Source: Microbacterium paraoxydans (GTDB lineage Bacteria > Actinomycetota > Actinomycetes > Actinomycetales > Microbacteriaceae). Taken from it: a DNA stretch of 64,000 bases. The DNA is taken from assembly GCF_018224615.1 (NCBI RefSeq), contig NZ_JAGTUK010000002.1, forward strand, positions 835,603 to 899,602, read 5' to 3'. Of the stretch, positions 58,301 through 64,000 are shown piece by piece (the first letter of the stretch is position 1; every line of letters starts with the position of its first letter). A program made the translations under genes and the position numbers. A model generated the notes under the pieces. That model did not search any database, had not been told where the DNA came from, and saw only the letters and a program-made list of their open reading frames with translations.

Positions 58301-59052
58301 CGAGCACGCGCCACGCCGAGCGGGTGCGCGCAGCCGTGACCTCGGCGTTCGCCGGCCGCTCGGACGTCGCGGACTTCGTCGGTCGCGACACCGCCGAGCC
58401 CTTCGCTGTGTTGACCCTCGAGGAGTCCGTCGCGGAGAGCCGTGACCGGGTGATCTTCTCGCTCGGTTTCGGCCTGACCAAGCATGGCCGGGTGCTCAGC
58501 GACTTCGGCGACCTGTCCACGCCGGACGGTGAGCGACTGCTGACGGTCGGCATGACCAGGGCGCGGCGGTCGATGGTCCTGGTCTCGTCGATCCGCCCGT
58601 CGGCGTTCGACGACGGGCGACTGGAGCACGGTGCCGCCACACTCATGTCGATCCTGGGTGGCCTGGCCACCCGCGCGCGTGACGCGCGGCTGGAAGACCT
58701 CGCGGATCCGCTGACGCTCGCGCTCGCACGGGAGCTTCGCCGCCTCGGCGCCTCGGTGGACGTGGATTACCGCGGGCTGCTCCCGCTGGTGGCGCAATAT
58801 CGGGGCAAAGCGGTCGTCATCGAGTCCGATCCGGAATCGCGGGGGGAGTCGCTGCGCGAGACGCTGCGTCTGCGGCCGCACGTGCTGCGGCGGCTCGGGT
58901 GGCACTACGTGCGGGTGCACGCGTTCGATCTCTACAGCGATCCGCGCACCGTCGCTGCCCGCATCGCGTCGGTCCTCGGCATCGCGGAGTCGGCGGCACG
59001 CGCGGAGAACGACACGCAGCCCCTCGACCTCGGCGACCGCGGGCGTGACTGA
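55327..59052 (+). CDS. Large SF1-helicase/nuclease-like protein with degenerate motifs
   Basis: A 1241-residue protein. The order of UvrD/Upf1-like motifs is retained: Walker A position reads LPGTGGTQT (no Lys; ~residue 316), Walker B reads VLLVDAAAINLAE (no DE; ~835), but motif III (VAFGDPVTQRP), IV (LTRSYRAGGEDLAEL) and VI (VGMTRARRSMVLVS) look normal. The C-terminal ~90 residues resemble the Vsr-like REase_MTES_1575 fold (AVVIESDPES, LGWHYVRVHAFDLYSDP), with the nuclease Lys not evident. Near residue 560 the chain is helical. GTG 55327. Overlaps the next small gene. Probable ATPase-dead homologue; role unknown. Confidence 0.85.
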   Translation: MSVWRREGKSADGTAAETAVPLGDLHETSTGVDIAHAAEAERTRLKAEAADLGGPSPLTSFRDGPESGIDISKAHPGSLPQFITGKSTLLSNLFRDEVGLRTARLAAERITAKNTELRTVRGIEAVHLAVGVARWRIGGAWFAAPVLLRPLAIRRHHTDFELKLQGVFDVNPELVRIAREHFGLSIDATALAALAYDGGIFKPQPVIDSLRALTRSIDTFSVEPRLVVSTFADVGAAMSRDGGSLDHTVLNALGGHVGDREQLAAPRAVPHHTGPDDRAPASDNLLLDADAEQEAVLARIAAGHSLTVATLPGTGGTQTVINAMGELVRAGKRVLVVSARRSTLDGVRHRLAGIGLDSLAVSPASVRRDLVKAIGRNEKATAPKVSDVDDALVRLRAVLRDYREALTTPVPGLDASVLDATRQLTRLASLPVPPSTTARLGVDALRRLAADRTEAAEALAQAARLGEFRVGPNDSPWYGVTFASTEAARAAHELAGRLHTTSVPALLERGYELIAQTHMRPFATIDELGEYLRLLQGIRDTLDRFSPTVFERPLGELIQAHGSRRDAPGMSGSNRRRLRRLAKEYVRPGVHVTEMHEALLRIQTQRTQWQRYVDAGIAPEIPLGLADVYVSWQRVEAELAELDAALGRREPLSSLPVARLVRLLAGLAAKSEVFENLVERAQLRDKLALLGLEPLLTELSVRHVSEAQVGEELEFAWWQSLLERALQDNRSLLGANTAVVDRLERDFRLVDEAHAAMAGPLLAWQLANQWRIAIVDEPQQSQHLRRALTQPSTTTAEVVSAAPTLVDVLAPVWISSPYLVPEIPDSVEFDTVLLVDAAAINLAEAAPAIRRARQVVAFGDPVTQRPTPFHIAVDPPEEWEAEVPFDEVSVFERLSELLPVMTLTRSYRAGGEDLAELINDAFYGGEIVSLPWAGSYLGRGSLTVDYVEGGTGTPDPVSGAVESPDAEVARVVTLVVEHAVHRPSESLMVVTASTRHAERVRAAVTSAFAGRSDVADFVGRDTAEPFAVLTLEESVAESRDRVIFSLGFGLTKHGRVLSDFGDLSTPDGERLLTVGMTRARRSMVLVSSIRPSAFDDGRLEHGAATLMSILGGLATRARDARLEDLADPLTLALARELRRLGASVDVDYRGLLPLVAQYRGKAVVIESDPESRGESLRETLRLRPHVLRRLGWHYVRVHAFDLYSDPRTVAARIASVLGIAESAARAENDTQPLDLGDRGRD

Positions 59053-59248
59053 GCGCGACGACGCGGGGCCCCGTCAGCGGGTGGTGCGTGTGCCGGGAGC
59101 GCGCAGAGCTCGGTTGACCCCGGTCCCCGGGAGCGACACCGCCCCGGACGTTCCGACACCGCGGGGCGAGGAGCCGAACAAGGGGCCAGTAGGTGCCAAG
59201 GGCCCGAACGACGACCAGCTGCTGCGCGACGTGCCACCGCACTACTGA
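59045..59248 (+). CDS. 67-residue conserved-looking small protein coupled to the helicase-like gene
   Basis: GTG 59045 overlaps the previous stop by 8 bp. The protein is basic then acidic and probably disordered, ending NDDQLLRDVPPHY with an aromatic terminus. No family recognised. Overlap with the large gene, codon bias like its neighbours and a terminator straight after support it as a real gene, probably a partner of the helicase-like protein. Confidence 0.7.
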   Translation: MTERDDAGPRQRVVRVPGARRARLTPVPGSDTAPDVPTPRGEEPNKGPVGAKGPNDDQLLRDVPPHY

Positions 59249-59267
59249 CTCGGGCCTGGCAAGACGA

Positions 59268-59299
59268 AGACGCACGGCCCTCGGGAGGACCGTGCGTCT
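59268..59299. terminator. Bidirectional terminator before mscL
   Basis: Arms AGACGCACGG (59268-59277) and CCGTGCGTCT (59290-59299) with a 12-nt loop that can pair further, between convergent genes. Confidence 0.8.
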
Positions 59300-59332
59300 C
59301 GAGATCGTGCCGCGTGGGGGCGCGGCGGGCGG

Positions 59333-59746
59333 TCAGGCGCGGTGCTGCTTCTGCTGCTGGAGCAGGTCGCGGATCTCCGCGAGGAGCTCGGCCTCGGTGG
59401 CCTGCGCCGCCTCTTCGACCACGGGGTTCTTCTTGGCGCGGCGCTCCTTGTAGATGTTCATCGGCATCACGAAGGCGAAGTACACCACCACGGCGACAGC
59501 GAAGAAGCTGATGATCGCCGTGATGAGGTCACCGAGCGGGAAGGTGACTTCCTGCCCGTAGAGGCCGGTGATCCTCGGCCCGAACTTGCCGGCTTCGTCA
59601 GCGACGAAGAACAGCGACACCAACGGGTTGATGATGCTCGCGACGATCGCGTTGACGACCGCGGTGAACGCACCGCCGATCACCACGGCGACCGCGAGGT
59701 CGATGACATTGCCGCGGAGAATGAACTCCTTGAATCCCTTGATCAC
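59333..59746 (-). CDS. mscL: Large-conductance mechanosensitive channel
   Basis: A 137-residue channel that opens under membrane tension to release solutes on osmotic downshock. Two membrane helices: TM1 in [20 protein letters not shown] with the constriction residues, TM2 in [20 protein letters not shown], and a C-terminal helical bundle ([15 protein letters not shown]). GTG 59746 with GGGGG five bases upstream. Sits in the mscL-fmdB-FTHF cyclo-ligase-galU order known from mycobacteria. Confidence 0.95.
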   Translation of the reverse strand: MIKGFKEFILRGNVIDLAVAVVIGGAFTAVVNAIVASIINPLVSLFFVADEAGKFGPRITGLYGQEVTFPLGDLITAIISFFAVAVVVYFAFVMPMNIYKERRAKKNPVVEEAAQATEAELLAEIRDLLQQQKQHRA

Positions 59747-59771
59747 GGGAACCCCCAAATAGCGTGCGACC

Positions 59772-60044
59772 TCAGTTCGAGGCCGGGGACGATGCGGCGG
59801 CCGTTTTGGCCCCCGTCGACGAACCCGCCTTCGATGATGCCGAACCCGCCGTGGAAGTGCCACTTCCGGCACGCGAGTCCGTCCGGTAGAAACCGGAGCC
59901 GTTGAAGGTCACTCCGATCGAGCCGTACTGCTTGCGCAGGGCGCCGCCGCATTCGGGGCAGACGGTGAGAGCGTCGTCGGAGAAGCTCTGCACGGCGTCG
60001 AACTGGTGTCCGCACGACGAGCAGGCATAGGCGTAGGTGGGCAT
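59772..60044 (-). CDS. FmdB-type zinc-ribbon protein
   Basis: A 90-residue protein with an N-terminal zinc ribbon, [19 protein letters not shown] and [10 protein letters not shown] (two CxxC pairs), and a Gly/Ser/Ala-rich disordered tail. Family members are proposed regulators; the mycobacterial counterpart Rv0991c is a redox-regulated chaperone-like protein. Followed by mscL on the same strand. Confidence 0.9.
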   Translation of the reverse strand: MPTYAYACSSCGHQFDAVQSFSDDALTVCPECGGALRKQYGSIGVTFNGSGFYRTDSRAGSGTSTAGSASSKAGSSTGAKTAAASSPASN

Positions 60045-60059
60045 AGCGGTCCTTGCAGG

Positions 60060-60656
60060 TCAGCGTCGCCGAGGCGACAGGTTCAGGGTCTGCGTCGGGG
60101 TGACGATGCCGTCCACCGGCTGATCGTGCACCTCCCGAGGCAGGTCGTCGAGTATCTCGGAATCATAAATGACCGCATAGACGGGCGGGCACTTCTCCAT
60201 CGAGCCGATCGTCTTGTCGAAGTACCCGCGGCCCCAGCCCATCCGCATGCCCGTGTGGTCGACAGCGGCGGCGGGGACGATCATCAGGTCGACGTCGTTC
60301 ACGGCGATCGGGCCGAGCACCTCTCCGGTCGGTTCCGGAAGTCCGTGCAGCCCCTCGGTCACCTCGTCGGTGTCGTCGGCGACCGCCCAGTCGAGCAGCC
60401 CGTCGGACCGTGTCACCGGGAGGAGGACGCGGATACCTCGACGCACGGCGCGCGTCACGAAGTCGCGGGTCCCCGGTTCGGTGGTCGTCGAGAGGAAGCA
60501 GGAGATCGATCGCGCGTTCAGCTCATCCACGAGCGCGTCGAGTCGCTCGCCGATCGCCTGCGCGGCTGCTTGCCGTTGCTGATCGGAGAGGAGTTGGCGT
60601 CGCTCACGCAGTTCCGCGCGCAGGGCTCGCTTGGCGTGCTCGACGTCTTTCCACAT
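60060..60656 (-). CDS. 5-formyltetrahydrofolate cyclo-ligase
   Basis: A 198-residue enzyme that returns 5-formyl-THF to 5,10-methenyl-THF using ATP. Family motifs: basic start AKRALRAELRERRQLLS, IVPAAAVDHTGMRMGWGRGY (folate/ATP loop) and DKTIGSM. Divergent from galU and followed by fmdB, 15 nt away. Confidence 0.93.
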   Translation of the reverse strand: MWKDVEHAKRALRAELRERRQLLSDQQRQAAAQAIGERLDALVDELNARSISCFLSTTTEPGTRDFVTRAVRRGIRVLLPVTRSDGLLDWAVADDTDEVTEGLHGLPEPTGEVLGPIAVNDVDLMIVPAAAVDHTGMRMGWGRGYFDKTIGSMEKCPPVYAVIYDSEILDDLPREVHDQPVDGIVTPTQTLNLSPRRR

Positions 60657-60696
60657 GCTCCGAGTCTAGGGCGGGGCCCGGAGGTAGGCTGTGGGG

Positions 60697-61584
60697 ATGG
60701 GTAACGAGAAGATCAAGGCCGTCATTCCCGCCGCAGGCCTGGGGACCCGCTTCCTGCCGGCGACGAAGGCGATGCCGAAGGAGATGCTCCCCGTCGTCGA
60801 CAAGCCGGCGATCCAGTACGTGGTCGAGGAGGCGGCAGACGCGGGGATCGAGGACATCCTGGTCATCATCGGCCGGAACAAGAATGCGATCTCCAACCAC
60901 TTCGACTCGGTGCCCGAACTTGAGGTCAAGCTGATGGAGAAGGGCGACACGGGTCGCCTCGAGCGCGTCATGAAGTCCAGCGACCTGGCCGACATCCACT
61001 TCGTTCGGCAGGGTGAGCCCAAGGGGCTCGGCCACGCGGTGCTCCGTGCCCGCACCCACGTCGGCGACAGCTCGTTCGCGGTGCTCCTCGGTGATGATCT
61101 GATCGACGAGCGCGACCCGCTTCTCACGGAGATGATCGCGCAACACGAGCGCACCGGGGCGGCCGTCGTCGCTCTCATGGAGGTCGACCCCGACAACATC
61201 CACATGTACGGCGCGGCGGCTGTCGAGCCGATCGAGGGCTCCGACGCGGTGCGGGTCACCGGTCTCGTCGAGAAGCCCGCGAAGGAGGACGCACCGTCCA
61301 ACCTCGCGATCATCGGCCGTTATGTGCTGCCCGCTTCCGTCTTCGAGATTCTCGAGCGCACCGAGCCGGGTAAGGGTGGAGAGATCCAGCTCACCGACGC
61401 CCTGCAGGAACTTGCGACGGCCGAGGGTGGCCCCGGTGTCGTCGGTGTCGTGTTCGGCGGTCGGCGCTACGACACGGGAGACCGCGTCGACTACATCAAG
61501 GCGATCGTGCAGCTCGCCGCCGACCGGGATGATCTCGGTGCCGAGCTGCGTCCGTGGCTGAAGGACTTCGCGGAACGCCTGTAG
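60697..61584 (+). CDS. galU: UTP--glucose-1-phosphate uridylyltransferase
   Basis: A 295-residue nucleotidyltransferase making UDP-glucose for cell-wall glycans. Signature AVIPAAGLGTRFLPATKAMP, catalytic KEMLPVVDKPAIQYVVEEA, GLGHAVLRA and LVEKPAKEDAPSNLAIIGRY. ATG 60697 is preferred; a GTG at 60691 is in frame. Full length. Confidence 0.96.
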   Translation: MGNEKIKAVIPAAGLGTRFLPATKAMPKEMLPVVDKPAIQYVVEEAADAGIEDILVIIGRNKNAISNHFDSVPELEVKLMEKGDTGRLERVMKSSDLADIHFVRQGEPKGLGHAVLRARTHVGDSSFAVLLGDDLIDERDPLLTEMIAQHERTGAAVVALMEVDPDNIHMYGAAAVEPIEGSDAVRVTGLVEKPAKEDAPSNLAIIGRYVLPASVFEILERTEPGKGGEIQLTDALQELATAEGGPGVVGVVFGGRRYDTGDRVDYIKAIVQLAADRDDLGAELRPWLKDFAERL

Positions 61585-61611
61585 GCGATCGCGCGGGCGG
61601 TCGGGTGCGGC

Positions 61612-62241
61612 ATGGAGACGGCGGTGGGGATGCGGCACGGAGCAGTTGAGCTGCGCCTGATCAGGACGAAGGATGCTCGTCCGCTGCAGCACGAGCTGCT
61701 GACGAATCGGTCGTGGCTGCAGCCCTGGGAGGCCACGGTGCCGCACGGTGCCGTGTCGTTCGACATGCGCCTGAGTATCCGACGCCTGCTCCAGCAGTAT
61801 CGAGACGGCGGCGGGTACCCGTTCGTCATGGAGTACGACGGGGAGATCGCAGGCCAGCTGAATGTGTGGGGGGTGGCGCGGGGCTCCCTATGCTCGGCGA
61901 CCATCGGCTACTGGGTCAGCGAGCGGTTCGCGGGCCGGGGGATCACTCCGACGGCGGTTGCGCTGGCGACCGACGCCTGCTTCACGGAGTTCGGTCTGCA
62001 TCGGATGGAGATCTGCATCCGACCCGAGAATGCTGCCAGCCTTCGGATCGTGCAGAAGCTCGGCTTCCGGTACGAAGGACTGCGTCGCAGGTACATCCAC
62101 ATCGACGGGGATTGGCGGGATCACTACGCGTTCGCCCTCACCCAGGAGGACGTTCCTCAGGGCGTGCTCGCCCGCTGGCTGAGTGGTCAGGTGCCGCCGG
62201 ACGCCGCGACAGTTCCCCCATCGGACCGCATCTCGCTCTGA
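61612..62241 (+). CDS. GNAT N-acetyltransferase (RimJ-like)
   Basis: A 209-residue acetyltransferase of the RimI/RimJ group: acceptor loop YPFVMEYDGEIAGQLNV, CoA-binding GYWVSERFAGRGITPTAVAL and the C-terminal RPENAASLRIVQKLGFRYEG. M. tuberculosis has rimJ (Rv0995) in the same place after galU, with moeA between; moeA is absent here. ATG 61612 or 61630 are both possible starts. Target (ribosomal protein or small molecule) unknown. Confidence 0.9.
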   Translation: METAVGMRHGAVELRLIRTKDARPLQHELLTNRSWLQPWEATVPHGAVSFDMRLSIRRLLQQYRDGGGYPFVMEYDGEIAGQLNVWGVARGSLCSATIGYWVSERFAGRGITPTAVALATDACFTEFGLHRMEICIRPENAASLRIVQKLGFRYEGLRRRYIHIDGDWRDHYAFALTQEDVPQGVLARWLSGQVPPDAATVPPSDRISL

Positions 62242-62322
62242 GCGGTCCTGTTCGGTCGAAACACGCCGCGACACGCGCCCGACTGCACGGCGCCGTCCCC
62301 TCGCTGCCCTTACCGTTGTCGT

Positions 62323-63171
62323 ATGGACGGGCCGGTGCTGAGCGGGGGAGTGATCGTGCTCGTCGCCGTGCTCCTCTGGATGCTCTATCTACTGCCGTCG
62401 TGGCGTGGTCGTTTCCAGTACAACGCTGCCGAGCGCAACGCGGTGCGGCTCAACCAGGCGCTGCGTGTGCTGGCGGAGACCAGCGAGACGCCGAACGAGG
62501 TGCACGTCGAGCTCAACGCGCGCACCGTGCTCGCGCAGCAGAAGCTCGCGAAGCGGGTGCAGTCGCAGCGCGAGGCTGCCGAGCTCGAGGCGCTGCGGGA
62601 GGAGCTGGCCGCGACCAAGGCGGATCCGGTAGTGCGCCGCGCACGGGCGCGTCGGCGCACGCGTATGGTCGCCACGGTGACGCTGCTGCTCGGCCTCGTC
62701 AGTGCAGGACTCGGGGTGTGGCAGTTGCTCACCGTCGGAGCGCCGCTGCTTCTCTGGGTCGGCGGAGCGTTGACGTTGACCGCTGCCCTCGTTCTGCAGC
62801 GCATGGCATCGGTCGCGGTGAGGTCGGCGCGTCGGCCGCAGCCCGTCGCGCCGGTGCGTGCGGAGCGTGTCGCACCTGAGCTTCACGATCAAGGACGGGC
62901 GACGTGGACGCCGCGTCCGCTTCCCGAGCCGATGGTGTCGGTCGCCGGCTCCCGCGCACAGGCCGCCAGGGCGGAGATGGACGCGCAGCAGGCGAGGCGC
63001 GATGCGGCTCGTCGGGCTGACCTCAGGGAGAGGGCGGAACGACTCGCTCCCGCGGCGCCGGTTGCGATCCCCGCTGCAGCAGACTCTCCCTATGCGCGGA
63101 TGGGTTTCGTCGACGACGCCGAGATCGAGGCGCACGTCCGCGAGCTCTTGGCGCGCCGGGCCGCCGGCTGA
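62323..63171 (+). CDS. Actinobacterial membrane protein (Rv0996-like)
   Basis: A 282-residue protein: N-terminal membrane helix (~8-27, GVIVLVAVLLWMLYLLPSW), a charged coiled-coil region (~60-110, rich in Arg/Glu/Ala), two further helices (~113-160, TMLLLLG-like and LLLWVGGALTLTAALVL), then an Ala/Arg-rich cytoplasmic region with a second coiled coil (~205-245). Its place after galU and rimJ mirrors Rv0996 in M. tuberculosis. Function unknown. Confidence 0.8.
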   Translation: MDGPVLSGGVIVLVAVLLWMLYLLPSWRGRFQYNAAERNAVRLNQALRVLAETSETPNEVHVELNARTVLAQQKLAKRVQSQREAAELEALREELAATKADPVVRRARARRRTRMVATVTLLLGLVSAGLGVWQLLTVGAPLLLWVGGALTLTAALVLQRMASVAVRSARRPQPVAPVRAERVAPELHDQGRATWTPRPLPEPMVSVAGSRAQAARAEMDAQQARRDAARRADLRERAERLAPAAPVAIPAAADSPYARMGFVDDAEIEAHVRELLARRAAG

Positions 63172-63222
63172 TCACGAGGACACGAGCACCCCACGCATCG
63201 TGATAACGTAGTTCTCGTTCAC

Positions 63223-63295
63223 GGGCCTATGGCGCAGTTGGTAGCGCGCCTCGTTCGCATCGAGGAGGTCAGGGGTTCGAATCCCCTTAGGTCCA
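63223..63295 (+). tRNA. tRNA-Ala (anticodon CGC)
   Basis: Cloverleaf with acceptor GGGCCTA/TAGGTCC including the G3:U70 pair that marks alanine tRNAs, anticodon stem CCTCG/CGAGG with loop TTCGCAT (CGC, reads GCG), T arm AGGGG/CCCCT with TTCGAAT. CCA starts here by chance (CCACC). Confidence 0.96.
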
Positions 63296-63300
63296 CCATC

Positions 63301-63330
63301 AGAAGCCCCCGGCACACGCCGGGGGCTTCT
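63301..63330 (+). terminator. Terminator after tRNA-Ala
   Basis: Arms AGAAGCCCCCGGC (63301-63313) and its complement (63318-63330) with loop ACAC, five bases after the tRNA, followed by a short T/C tract. Confidence 0.9.
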
Positions 63331-63345
63331 TCGTGTCGGCGCCAG

Positions 63346-63363
63346 CGATGCACGCGTGCATCG
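63346..63363. repeat. 18-bp perfect palindrome
   Basis: The bases CGATGCACGCGTGCATCG are self-complementary, 15 bp after the tRNA terminator. It may be a regulator site or chance. Confidence 0.5.
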
Positions 63364-63624
63364 GGGCGTCAGAGAATGAGCCGCTCTCTCGCGTGCATGA
63401 ATGTGCCGCTGGTGCGAGAGGCGACCAGTTCGACAACCGCCTTGTCGAGTGCTGTTCTGTCAGGCGGAGTTCGCGCCGCAGCGACACGATGGCCACGATC
63501 CAGAACGAGCGATCCTCGACACCCCGCCCTGCCGCATCGGCGTCGGAGATCGGCGGGGAACAGGAGCAGCGGGCCGTCGTGCTGCGACTTCCGACCCGCG
63601 ACACGCCCGGGAGGCTGGAGCGAT

Positions 63625-63653
63625 TTGCCCGAACCCCGGAACCCGCGTAAGTT
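63625..63653 (+). promoter_or_regulatory. Candidate upstream rRNA promoter P1
   Basis: TTGCCC (63625-63630) and TAAGTT (63648-63653) with 17-bp spacing, followed by the AT-rich TATTACCT. Confidence 0.5.
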
Positions 63654-63799
63654 ATTACCTGTTCGCCCCAAACGGTTGAGCGGAGGTCCTCGGACCGGCT
63701 CCCGTCAAGCATCGAACACCTCCCGATTCCCGAAGCTCGTCAGAGTGGCCAGGATGAAGGAACTGACTCGTTCCCTCGAGCAGATCGTCGAACGGCGAT

Positions 63800-63827
63800 T
63801 TGACAACGGAAACGAGATCGGTAAGAT
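63800..63827 (+). promoter_or_regulatory. rRNA operon promoter P2
   Basis: Perfect -35 TTGACA (63800-63805) and -10 TAAGAT (63822-63827) with 16-bp spacing, about 170 bp from the window end and upstream of the conserved rRNA leader. Confidence 0.8.
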
Positions 63828-63881
63828 AGAGAAGTTGCCCTGCGGGCCTGGTTGTGATGGCTGGGTCGTGGGAGCATCCGA

Positions 63882-63960
63882 TCCTTGAGAACTCAACAGC
63901 GTGCACTTGTCAAATGCCAAATTATCCTCGTTCAGCTTCGGCTGGGTGAGAATTCCTTTG
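63882..63960 (+). promoter_or_regulatory. rRNA leader with probable antitermination/processing element
   Basis: The segment starting CCTTGAGAACTCAACAGCGT resembles the boxA-containing leader of mycobacterial and related rrn operons (TTTGAGAACTCAATAG type), followed by an AT-rich stretch and a CAGCTTCGGCTG hairpin at about 63934-63945. Confidence 0.6.
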
Positions 63961-64000
63961 GATCAAAGACCAACCTCTTTGTGGGGTTGGCGATGGATAG

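Larger units (their letters stand above)
63331..64000 (+). other. Leader region of a ribosomal RNA operon, no protein gene
   Basis: About 670 bp without a convincing gene; open frames here have no ribosome site, no family and poor codon bias. It holds an 18-bp palindrome (63346-63363), two candidate promoters (63625-63653 and 63800-63827), and after them the leader element CCTTGAGAACTCAACAGCGT (63882 onward), typical of actinobacterial rRNA leaders and antitermination sites. The 16S gene should begin just right of the window. Confidence 0.75.

Noticed and set aside
63229..63888. Open frames on both strands in the rRNA leader
   Set aside because: They run through the tRNA and its terminator, lack ribosome sites and families, and codon bias does not match real genes here.

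Overview
This is a gene-dense, high-GC chromosomal window from an actinobacterium of the Microbacteriaceae, most likely Microbacterium or a close relative. The support is the GC-biased third codon positions, the many GTG starts, the actinobacterial marker families (CarD, Lsr2, WXG100, SenX3/RegX3, GlnR, DUF3027, DUF3263, DUF4032, HrcA/CIRCE-controlled groEL), a C50-carotenoid (decaprenoxanthin-type) operon and actinobacterial ribosomal-operon leader features at the right edge. I see no transposase, integrase, phage gene, plasmid function or CRISPR array, and coding style is uniform, so this reads as core chromosome.

Layout. 1-5.9 kb: start of polyphosphate kinase ppk1 behind glnR, a heme-binding nitrobindin-like protein, a YgfZ-type Fe-S protein, an asparagine permease and a methyltransferase. 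6-9.7 kb: gpmA, phoU and the phosphate two-component system senX3-regX3, in the mycobacterial arrangement. 9.7-15.2 kb: lipoprotein, carD, ispDF fusion, cysS, rlmB and an oxidoreductase. 15.2-21.1 kb: DUF4032 kinase-like protein, a shared sugar-ABC ATPase, an exported thioredoxin-fold protein, tRNA-Thr, ppk2 and an aldo/keto reductase. 21.1-24.8 kb: a four-gene ABC transporter/two-component operon. 24.9-30.7 kb: YdcZ-type transporter, nitroreductase with a Lys/Ala tail, msrB, DUF2332, DUF3263, a VirR-like protein and groEL with two CIRCE elements. 30.8-37.4 kb: WXG100 protein, a two-component system, XPB helicase and its companion. 37.5-42.4 kb: cold-shock protein, DUF3027, serC, an IdeR/DtxR repressor, an M23 peptidase, HNH nuclease and tRNA-Arg.

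42.5-51.1 kb carries MMPL exporter, crtEb, crtYf, crtYe, crtI, crtB, crtE and idi, all leftward, with a divergent MarR regulator (CrtR-like) and a shared operator. The enzymes lead from IPP/DMAPP through GGPP, phytoene and lycopene to a C50 cyclic carotenoid; the IPP supply comes from the MEP pathway, two steps of which are encoded by ispDF in this window. 51.1-54.5 kb: lsr2, a RamA-like GAF-LuxR activator and a DUF485/acetate-type symporter pair. 54.6-59.3 kb: a Cys-less MGMT homologue, and a large helicase-nuclease-like protein whose ATPase motifs are eroded, coupled to a 67-residue protein. 59.3-63.3 kb: mscL, fmdB, 5-FTHF cyclo-ligase, galU, an acetyltransferase, a membrane protein and tRNA-Ala. 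63.3-64.0 kb: no gene, but promoters and leader of a ribosomal RNA operon whose 16S gene should start just past the window.

Themes: phosphate/polyphosphate handling (ppk1, ppk2, phoU, senX3-regX3) with nitrogen control (glnR); several blocks keep the order known from Mycobacterium tuberculosis. The most unusual items are the helicase-like protein with eroded motifs, the Cys-to-Val MGMT homologue, tandem palindromes before carD, and a 36-codon ORF ending inside a terminator before the HNH gene.
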